Shown here: piece by piece, positions 29,839 to 36,353 of the stretch
Position numbering within the stretch: position 1 is the first letter of the stretch
Layout: every line of letters begins with the position of its first letter
DNA from: Rhodospirillales bacterium
GTDB taxonomy: Bacteria > Pseudomonadota > Alphaproteobacteria > Rhodospirillales > Shumkoniaceae
Length of the DNA stretch: 36,353 bases
Assembly: GCA_028281785.1 (NCBI GenBank)
Contig: JANQJG010000119.1
Coordinates: 1 to 36,353 of the forward strand
Direction: 5' to 3'
The notes under the pieces: model-generated
Seen by the model: the letters and a program-made list of their open reading frames with translations, nothing else
What the model was told of the DNA's origin: nothing
Database searches by the model: none
Translations under genes and position numbers: made by a program

Positions 29839-31218
29839 CCGCCTGAGCAGGGCCGGAATTTCCGCCACATCGGGTAGCGTGGCCAGCCGGGAAACCAACT
29901 CGGAGATCTCCCCGAGCACCTCTCCCGGAAACACCTTTTGCCCGGCATCCAGAAATTTCTGCTCCAGAACCGCGCGAGGGGCCGGATTTTCCGGAGTCCC
30001 GAGGGGAGCGTCGACGCGCTCTTCGATAACTTCCCCGTCATTGAGGGTGACGGCCAATTTTGCCGCACGCAGGCGCGGGAAGCTCGCGTTGAGTTCCGGG
30101 TCCTCCTCCACGTTCACCAGCGCGGCGATTCTGCGCACTTCCTGATCTTCGAGCCGTTCGGGCACCATCTCGACCAAGGAGGCCTGCCCATAGAGCAGCA
30201 CGACACCGGTCAAGAAGGGCAAGGAAAACTTGGCCTCCGTCACTGAAGCCGGTTCAGCCCGGTTCAGTGACGCGGAGGATTTGTAGCCCCTTATATCGAT
30301 CCGTGATATGTCCCAGAGGCGGGGCAAAAGCCTTTCGCGTAGATGCTGCAAACCGGCGATCGCCGGCGCGGCATGCCCGCAAGCCGCGTGCAGTTTGTGG
30401 TAGCCGTTTAATAGCTCGGGCTTTTCCGGTTCGTCCGTAAGGTAATGTTCATTCCATTCGCCCGCATAAGCCTTGAGATAGCCGTCTTTGTGCCTGTCGC
30501 CATAGCCCTCCAGGGCAAAACGAGGGCCAGTGAGGCCTTCTTCCGCCATCAAGGCCGACGTTAGACCGTTAAGCGAAGCCCAGGCTGCGTGCGCGTGACG
30601 AGAAGACGTGCCCTCGTGCACGAAAGCAAAGAGGCCGCTTCCTCCGGAGGCCGCGATGCCCATCGCATTCAGCAGCGTGTCATCGTCGAGCCCCAGCAAC
30701 GTCCCCGCCGCCGCGCAGGAACCGAACATTCCGGCCGCCCCCGTGGAATGGTAGCCGCGCCCGCGGATGCCCGCATCCGCCGCGCGGACGATCCGCGAGC
30801 ACGCCTCGTAGCCCGCAAGCATGGCGCGAATGAACGCTTCACCTCCTACTTTGCGAGTCTCGGCGAGGCCCAGCAGGACCGGCACCGTCACGGCGCTCAG
30901 GTGAAGGCCGGTGGTGAACCGGTGCGCGTCGTCCAGATCCTGAGCCGTGGCTGTGAGCGCGTTGTAGAAGATCGCCCCGGTCAAGCTGCCGGTTTGGCGG
31001 GTGGCCAGCAGCGTGCAGCCACCCGGTCCGAACGCAACAGCCGTACCCGCCCCTACTCTAGCGATCGGGCCATCGGCTTCGGCTAGGATGGCGGCCAGGA
31101 AATCCAATAGGCAGAGCGAGGCGGCGTCCCCGATCCCGTTTTCGAAAGGCGATTGGGAAGCCTTGCGGACCTGGTGCAGCAGACGTTGAAGGAGGCTCTC
31201 TTCATTCGTGCCGGCCAT
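29836..31218 (-). CDS. MmgE/PrpD family protein (2-methylcitrate dehydratase-like)
   Basis: 460 aa from the ATG at 31218; the frame extends to 31353 without a better start. Typical all-helical N-terminal domain: CLLDFLAAILAEADGP, TGAIFYNALTATAQDLDDAHRFTTGLHLSAVTVPVLLGLAE, GYEACSRIVRAAD, RGYHSTGAAGMFGSCAAAGTLLGLD, and SGLFAFVHEGTSSRHAHAAWAS. A smaller alpha/beta domain follows (DIRGYKSSASLNRAEP, EAKFSLPFLTGVVLL). HxSTG and the DDxH region are those of PrpD-type dehydratases or isomerases of tricarboxylates. Divergent from tctBAC, so it likely acts on an imported carboxylic acid. The exact substrate is open. Confidence 0.88.
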   Translation of the reverse strand: MAGTNEESLLQRLLHQVRKASQSPFENGIGDAASLCLLDFLAAILAEADGPIARVGAGTAVAFGPGGCTLLATRQTGSLTGAIFYNALTATAQDLDDAHRFTTGLHLSAVTVPVLLGLAETRKVGGEAFIRAMLAGYEACSRIVRAADAGIRGRGYHSTGAAGMFGSCAAAGTLLGLDDDTLLNAMGIAASGGSGLFAFVHEGTSSRHAHAAWASLNGLTSALMAEEGLTGPRFALEGYGDRHKDGYLKAYAGEWNEHYLTDEPEKPELLNGYHKLHAACGHAAPAIAGLQHLRERLLPRLWDISRIDIRGYKSSASLNRAEPASVTEAKFSLPFLTGVVLLYGQASLVEMVPERLEDQEVRRIAALVNVEEDPELNASFPRLRAAKLAVTLNDGEVIEERVDAPLGTPENPAPRAVLEQKFLDAGQKVFPGEVLGEISELVSRLATLPDVAEIPALLRR

Positions 31219-31482
31219 CTGATGCTCTGTAATCTGCGGTTGGCGATGTTGTTTGCGGCGGATAGCCGCCCATCCACCCGCTTGCGGTGGATCTCCCTGG
31301 GCAATGAGTATGGCGGAAGTCGGGGAGAAGCCGACTTCAACATCGAACACCATTTTGATGTAGCAATATCAATATGGGTAGCCAGCGTCAATCCGCTTCC
31401 GACATTTCTTCCCAAGGGAAATGTTTTACATTGAGTCCTTTGAAGGATTGGATGGAATTTAATCGCGAACAGAGAATTGGGG

Positions 31483-31511
31483 TTGACTGCATCTTAACAA
31501 TCCCGTAACTT
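31483..31511 (+). promoter_or_regulatory. Sigma70-like promoter for the tctBAC operon
   Basis: TTGACT, 17 bases, then TAACTT. It lies 86 bases upstream of a leader ORF and about 150 bases before tctB. The rest of the 31219-31596 gap is AT-rich near 31360-31560 and holds no gene I can support. The divergent MmgE/PrpD promoter must also lie here. Confidence 0.55.
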
Positions 31512-31596
31512 TTCCATTCTAATGTAATAACATCTAATAAGGCGCAGGGAAACAATCACCCAACCGCGTGTGATCGAGTCCGAAAAGGACGTTCTC

Positions 31597-31662
31597 ATGA
31601 GCGGCGTGGCGAGCATCCACCGTCACGCAAAGCGCTCCGTAAGGATTCGGGGGACGGTATGA
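31597..31662 (+). CDS. Leader ORF coupled to tctB (21 aa)
   Basis: MSGVASIHRHAKRSVRIRGT, then V and stop. It has AAAGGA 8 bases upstream, a better ribosome site than tctB itself. Its stop TGA overlaps the tctB ATG (ATGA). This suggests that translation of tctB depends on reading through this short basic peptide. It may carry regulation or be a simple coupling device. Confidence 0.4.
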   Translation: MSGVASIHRHAKRSVRIRGTV

Positions 31663-32147
31663 AAGCCATGTTCAAGAAGTTCTATCCACCCGCGCTCATC
31701 TTCGCGGTTGCGGCGTTCTTCTACTGGTACTCGTTTAGCTTCCCTCCACCGCGCTTCGAACCGATGGGGCCGCGTTTCTTTCCGCAGTGCATCCTGATCG
31801 CGACCATGTGCCTCTGTGTTCTTGAAATGGGCAAGGCAGCATACCAAACCTTCAGGAACAGCCTCGTGGAAAACAAGGCCAGGCCGGACGGACATCCATC
31901 CTCCAGGCGATCCGAAGAAACCGTTCTCCTCCTAACGACGATCCTGTTTCTTTTGGGTTTCATCCTGACAATTGTCTTCACGGACATCCCCTTCCTGCTC
32001 CTCGCCTTCGTATTCATGATCCTTCTGGGATTCGTGTTGAGCAAGCGGACGACGCAAGTGATCCGACCCGTTCTGGGGATGGCGACCGGTACCGTGGCGG
32101 CGATCTACCTCGTGTTCGACGTGATACTCAAGGCGTTTTTCCCCTAA
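31659..32147 (+). CDS. Tripartite tricarboxylate transporter small membrane subunit TctB
   Basis: 162 aa with four hydrophobic helices (LIFAVAAFFYWYSFSF, FFPQCILIATMCLCVLEM, LLLTTILFLLGFILTIVF, and LLLAFVFMILLGFVL, plus GMATGTVAAIYLVFDVIL). The motif PMGPRFFPQ near residue 36 is the usual TctB G-P-xx-F-P signature. It is the first structural gene, 49 bp before tctA. It pairs with TctA in the inner membrane in a Na+-driven importer that does not use ATP. Confidence 0.88.
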   Translation: MKAMFKKFYPPALIFAVAAFFYWYSFSFPPPRFEPMGPRFFPQCILIATMCLCVLEMGKAAYQTFRNSLVENKARPDGHPSSRRSEETVLLLTTILFLLGFILTIVFTDIPFLLLAFVFMILLGFVLSKRTTQVIRPVLGMATGTVAAIYLVFDVILKAFFP

Positions 32148-32196
32148 GCGAACGGTCTTCAGCGTAGGGCTCGGTCTCTGGAAGAGGTGCGGGAGA

Positions 32197-33738
32197 ATGT
32201 TCTTTCTGGAACATATTGGCCTTGGCTTGCAGCTGGTCCTCCAGCCGAGCGTATTCCTGCTCATCCTCATCGGAACGGCGATTGGGATCTGCGTGGGCAC
32301 AATTCCCGGCCTCACGGCCATGATGGCCATCGCGATAGCCATACCGATCACCTATAGTCTCGGCCCCATGCAGGGCCTCGCTCTGCTCATTTCCCTGTAT
32401 GTAGGCGGCATGACGGGCGGCCTCGTCTCCGCAGTGCTCCTGAACATCCCCGGAACCCCGTCCAGCATCGCGACCACCTTCGACGGCTACCCGCTTGCAG
32501 CCCGAGGGAAGCCCGGCAAGGCGCTGGGCTACGGAATCGCCGCTTCTTTCCTCGGGGGCGGGTTCAGCTACTTCTGCTTGCTCTTGCTCGCCCCAACCCT
32601 GGCGGAGGTCGCTCTTTCCCTATCCCCCTTCGAGATTTTCGCCATCGTAATGTGCGCGCTGGTCATGATTGCGGACAACAGTCAGTCGTCTCTCAGCAAA
32701 GCGCTTACCGCCGGCTCCGTGGGACTCTTCGTGGGCACGATTGGGCCGGACCCCATCGTCGGCGTACCACGCTTCGATTTCGATTCCCCGCAGTTGAGCG
32801 GTGGATTTGTGAAGGTGTCCATCCTCATCGGGTTGTTCGCCATCCCCCAACTCTTGAGCGACGTAAGGCATGCCCACGAGGCGGAGAAAACGATAGACGC
32901 GACCTATCGCGACATCCTGCCGAAGCTTAGAGAGCTTGGGCAGTCCGCAGTCAATCTGATCCGATCCTCGTTCATCGGCACGCTGATCGGCTTGGTACCG
33001 GGCGTCGGCGCGAGCACCGCAGCCCTGTTGGCATATAACCAAGCGAAGCTTGCCTCGAAACATCCGGAGAAATTCGGCAAGGGAGCCAGGGACGGCATTT
33101 TTGCCTCAGAGGCGGCCAACAACGCGGTGATAGGGGGGGCGATGATCCCCCTGCTCACCCTCGGCCTGCCAGGCTGCCCGGCCGCGGCCCTACTCCTCGC
33201 CGGGCTCACCATCAACAATCTCATCCCCGGGCCGCTGCTTTTCACGAACTCGCCGGATATTACCTATGGCTTCATTCTGGCCTTTATGGTTTCCAACGTC
33301 GTCATGGTCGGGCTCATGATAATACTCATCAAGCCCTTCGCCATGGTCGTGCGGATCCCAAAATATCTCCTGATTCCGCCCATCCTGGCCATCTGCGTAA
33401 TCGGGGCCTACGTCACGAATAACCGGTTCATCGACATATGGGTCGTGTTTGGCTTCGGCCTGCTCGGCTACTGGATGAAAAAACACGCCTATCCCCTGGC
33501 GCCGATGGTCCTCGGGGTCATCCTCGGACCCATTGCCGAACTGCACCTCCGCCGCGGGCTCACCGCAAGCAAGGGCAGCTTCATGCCACTTGTCAACGAA
33601 CCGGTCTGCCTCGTCTTCCTAATCATTTCCGTGATCATCCTGGTTTACCCCTTCGTGCGGGAACACTCGCGAAAGGTGCATCTCGCGCAGTCAGACGCTG
33701 ACGGATCGTCCGCCGGTTCAAACAGAGGAGGAGCATAA
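32197..33738 (+). CDS. Tripartite tricarboxylate transporter large membrane subunit TctA
   Basis: 513 aa. The family motifs are present: GICVGTIPGLTAMMAIAIAI near residue 28, FDGYPLAARGKPGKALGYG near 99, and in the second half the repeat LIGLVPGVGASTAALLAYN and PLLTLGLPGCPAAALLLAGL. About 11-12 membrane helices. Full length for the family. It carries the transport path; substrate specificity is set by TctC. It ends one base before the tctC start. Confidence 0.95.
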   Translation: MFFLEHIGLGLQLVLQPSVFLLILIGTAIGICVGTIPGLTAMMAIAIAIPITYSLGPMQGLALLISLYVGGMTGGLVSAVLLNIPGTPSSIATTFDGYPLAARGKPGKALGYGIAASFLGGGFSYFCLLLLAPTLAEVALSLSPFEIFAIVMCALVMIADNSQSSLSKALTAGSVGLFVGTIGPDPIVGVPRFDFDSPQLSGGFVKVSILIGLFAIPQLLSDVRHAHEAEKTIDATYRDILPKLRELGQSAVNLIRSSFIGTLIGLVPGVGASTAALLAYNQAKLASKHPEKFGKGARDGIFASEAANNAVIGGAMIPLLTLGLPGCPAAALLLAGLTINNLIPGPLLFTNSPDITYGFILAFMVSNVVMVGLMIILIKPFAMVVRIPKYLLIPPILAICVIGAYVTNNRFIDIWVVFGFGLLGYWMKKHAYPLAPMVLGVILGPIAELHLRRGLTASKGSFMPLVNEPVCLVFLIISVIILVYPFVREHSRKVHLAQSDADGSSAGSNRGGA

Positions 33739-33739
33739 A

Positions 33740-34693
33740 ATGCGTAAAATGGCATTTCTAAGTCTGGCCTTGTTGGCTCTGCTTGGCTTTACAGGCCCCG
33801 CAATCGCAGCCTATCCGGAAAAGCCAATCAAGCTGATCGTGCCATTTGGCGCGGGCGGCTCGTCGGACATGTCCGCGCGGCTCATCACCAAGGAAGCGGA
33901 AAAGCTGCTCGGACAGAGCATCGCGATCGTGAATATCGCAGGAGGCGGCGGCGGCATCGGCACGCTGGAGGCCTCCAAGGCCGCCCCGGACGGATATACC
34001 CTGCTTTGGCAGCACAAGAGCCTGATCACCGCCTTTCACACCGGCGCATCTGAGATCAACTGGGACAATCTGACTCCCATCTCCAACCTGATGCTCTTTA
34101 ACGAAGTCGTCCATGTACACAAGGACAACAAGGACATCGACACCCTTGAAAAACTGATCGCCAAGGGAAGGGCCAACCCCGAGACGCTCCGCCTCCCGGT
34201 CCAGATCGGCGCGGGCGCCCACTTCAGCGCGCTTGAGCTGGAAAAGGCCACCGGGGTCAAGTTCCACATCATCGCCAGTGGCGGAGATACGGACCGTCTG
34301 AACGAACAGCTGGGCAAGCGCGCGGACGTTGTCTTCCAGTCCATCACTCCGACGTTACCGCACATCAAGGCCGGTACGCTCATCCCGCTCGGCGTGGGTG
34401 CGGAACAGCGCGACCCGGGACTGCCTGACGTGCCGACCCTGACGGAACAGGGCTATGACGTCGTCACGCCCTTCAATATCGGGCTCTACGGCCCCGCCGG
34501 CCTACCGGCGGACGTCGTGGAGAAGTGGGATCAGATCAGCAAGAAGCTGATGGAGAATCCCGAGACGCAAAAGGAGATGGCCAAGGTTTCGCTCTTCCCA
34601 TCCTATATGTCGACCAAGGACTTCAGGGTGCATCTGAAAAAGTTGAACGACAATCTGCATGATCTCGCCAAGACGGGGGGCCTGCTCAAATAG
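33740..34693 (+). CDS. Tripartite tricarboxylate transporter substrate-binding protein TctC (Bug family)
   Basis: 317 aa. Signal peptide (RKMAFLSLALLALLGFTGPAIA), then the Bug signature AAYPEKPIKLIVPFGAGGSSDMSARL, and VNIAGGGGGIGTLEASKAAPDGYTLL. Ligand-binding Asp loops are visible (ASGGDTDRLNEQLGKRADVV). GAG repeated from family TctC, GVGAEQRDPGLPDVPTLTEQGY near 230. It brings a carboxylate to TctAB. The exact ligand cannot be read, but the neighbours (MmgE/PrpD, SDR of the fructuronate/mannonate type, LarA-like) suggest a hydroxy or sugar acid. Confidence 0.94.
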   Translation: MRKMAFLSLALLALLGFTGPAIAAYPEKPIKLIVPFGAGGSSDMSARLITKEAEKLLGQSIAIVNIAGGGGGIGTLEASKAAPDGYTLLWQHKSLITAFHTGASEINWDNLTPISNLMLFNEVVHVHKDNKDIDTLEKLIAKGRANPETLRLPVQIGAGAHFSALELEKATGVKFHIIASGGDTDRLNEQLGKRADVVFQSITPTLPHIKAGTLIPLGVGAEQRDPGLPDVPTLTEQGYDVVTPFNIGLYGPAGLPADVVEKWDQISKKLMENPETQKEMAKVSLFPSYMSTKDFRVHLKKLNDNLHDLAKTGGLLK

Positions 34694-34741
34694 ATTTCCG
34701 CCGAAGCGGGGGTCCCGAAAGGGCTTCCTTGTTCTGACCGG

Positions 34742-34770
34742 CAGGGGCCGCCGCGTCGCGGCGGCCCCTG
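34742..34770 (+). terminator. Hairpin between tctC and the SDR gene
   Basis: CAGGGGCCGCCGC and GCGGCGGCCCCTG form a perfect 13-bp stem with a 3-base loop (GTC), 49 bases after the tctC stop. It is followed by TCAATTC, not a true U run, so termination may be partial; it would also keep the transporter transcript stable. Confidence 0.65.
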
Positions 34771-34819
34771 TCAATTCACTCAATGGGACGTGGTGACGGT
34801 GATTACAGAGAATTCGGCC

Positions 34820-35650
34820 ATGCGACTTTTCGATCTGCGCGGCAAGGTGGCGGTGGTGCTGGGCGGCTCTGGAGCGATCGGAGGGGCTCTCGCTCTTGGG
34901 TTGGCGCAAGCTGGCGCAAGTGTGGTGGTCACCTATGGCGCACACCGGGAGAACGCCGATGCAGTCGTGGCCAGGATTACGGACGCCCCCGATTGCGTGG
35001 GCCAAGCGCGAAGCTATAGGGTGGACGTGCGTTCGACCGAGTCCATGGCCCGCAACGCGGATGAAGTCGCGAGCGATTACGGTCGGCTTGATATCCTGGT
35101 GAACTGCGCCGGAGGTAACGTGGTTACGGCCATCACTGGCCCGGCGAAGACTTTCTTCGACCTCGAGATGGCCCCTCTTTCCGACGTCGTGCAGCTCAAC
35201 TTCTTCGGCGGCTGCCTATGGCCCTGCTATTACTATGGCAGAAGACTGGCAGTGCAAGAGGAGGGTGGATCGATCATCAACATCACCTCGATGAACTATT
35301 ACCGACCGCTTGAGGGGCGGCCCGGTTACGCCGCCGCCAAAGCCGCGGTCGGAAACTTCACGCAGTGGCTTGCCTGCCACATGGCCAAGGAATGCAACCC
35401 GAAGGTCCGGGTGAACGCGATCGCGCCCGGCTTTGTGCCGAACCAGCGCATGATCCGTACGCTGTTCAACGAGGACGGTTCATACGCGCCGCGTGGCCAG
35501 AAGATCATCGACCATACGCCGATGGGTAGGCTCAGCACACCCGACGACCTGGTCGGAACCTGCATCTGGTATGCATCCGAGGCTTCAGCCTATATCACGG
35601 GCACGATCACGCCGATTGACGGTGGGTTCACCGCGTATGCTGGGGTCTGA
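34820..35650 (+). CDS. SDR family oxidoreductase, fructuronate/mannonate-type
   Basis: 276 aa from the ATG at 34820; a GTG at 34790 is an alternative start. Rossmann motif GGSGAIGGALALGLA (near residue 13), NCAGGNVV, the Ser in IINITSMN, and catalytic YAAAK with the following helix are all present, so it should be active. ITGPAKTFFDLEMAPLSDVVQLNFFGG is typical of the bacterial D-mannonate/fructuronate SDR group. IDGGFTAYAGV closes the fold. It likely oxidises or reduces a sugar acid imported by TctABC. Confidence 0.85.
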   Translation: MRLFDLRGKVAVVLGGSGAIGGALALGLAQAGASVVVTYGAHRENADAVVARITDAPDCVGQARSYRVDVRSTESMARNADEVASDYGRLDILVNCAGGNVVTAITGPAKTFFDLEMAPLSDVVQLNFFGGCLWPCYYYGRRLAVQEEGGSIINITSMNYYRPLEGRPGYAAAKAAVGNFTQWLACHMAKECNPKVRVNAIAPGFVPNQRMIRTLFNEDGSYAPRGQKIIDHTPMGRLSTPDDLVGTCIWYASEASAYITGTITPIDGGFTAYAGV

Positions 35651-35716
35651 ACGACGCATTGCGTCAAGCGACCCGCGCATCCGGAGAAGGAGAAGGCCCG
35701 CCGCGAGTTAGGATTC

Positions 35717-36250
<534 letters not shown>

Positions 36251-36295
36251 GACGAAATCCAAGGTCCCAGACGGCGCCCATCCGGGCACCCGGAC

Positions 36296-36323
36296 GTCAA
36301 CATCCTGTTGCCTCTGTGTTGAC
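36296..36323. other. Inverted repeat upstream of tRNA-Ser
   Basis: GTCAACA and TGTTGAC are perfect 7-bp arms separated by 14 bases, 46 bases upstream of the tRNA 5' end. The minus strand has TTGAC in the arm nearer the tRNA, which could be a -35 element. Nothing else is visible up to the right edge. Confidence 0.3.
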
Positions 36324-36353
36324 ATCCGGTGAACACGCGGTCTCCCGCAGGTG

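Noticed and set aside
31450-31480. TTTAATCGCGAACAGAGAATTG near the tctB promoter as a third Fur-like site
   Set aside because: It shares a few bases with TAATTGCGAAC, but the second half site is absent, so symmetry is lost.

Overview
GC-rich chromosomal window that most resembles an alphaproteobacterium (Rhodospirillales-like). This is inferred from the flavour of the proteins (imelysin, TctABC, PadR-like regulator, porin, NrdD with a detached radical domain) and from palindromic intergenic repeats. No marker gene fixes the taxon.

Left third (about 1-16.0 kb, nearly all minus strand) is a metal-uptake region. A promoter at 12.88 kb, with a perfect 15-bp Fur-like palindrome in its spacer, faces a compact run of genes. 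In order of transcription these are a small periplasmic protein, a DUF4198-type periplasmic protein, feoA, feoB, a FeoB-associated Cys-rich membrane peptide, flavodoxin, an unknown protein, a BtuF/TroA-like binding protein, two Dpp/Nik-type permeases, their solute-binding protein, a tandem-duplicated protein with FmdE-like features, and an LCMT-type SAM methyltransferase. A frameshifted imelysin gene follows and runs off the left edge. No ATPase for the Dpp/Nik-type permeases lies in the window. Upstream, a three-gene ABC unit (ATPase, permease, membrane-anchored DUF4857-like protein; 16.0-13.1 kb) is driven by a near copy of the same promoter. The two promoter regions are diverged direct repeats of about 300 bp, 3.39 kb apart.

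Middle (16.5-25.2 kb). An orphan IS1595-type zinc-ribbon protein overlaps a small Pro/Asp-rich ORF, and a second SAM O-methyltransferase is convergent with them. Next is a B12-responsive block: a cobalamin riboswitch precedes an anaerobic class III ribonucleotide reductase operon, in which the glycyl-radical domain is a separate 58-aa gene between nrdD and nrdG. On the opposite strand a second cobalamin riboswitch precedes one or two small ORFs and metE. Both operons encode B12-independent isozymes, which fits repression by B12.

Right part (25.4-36.3 kb). A PadR-like regulator and an outer-membrane barrel protein are followed by a small ORF coupled to a DUF2325 coiled-coil protein and by a decayed OmpR/PhoB-type response regulator. 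A carboxylate catabolism cluster comes next: an MmgE/PrpD protein divergent from tctB-tctA-tctC, then an SDR oxidoreductase and a LarA-like (DUF2088) gene cut short against tRNA-Ser(GCT).

Two 64-bp palindromic repeats (22.0 and 29.8 kb) each supply the TAG stop codon of the neighbouring gene; shorter relatives lie at 22.1 and 25.2 kb. Two genes carry single-base frameshifts, which may be real decay or assembly errors.
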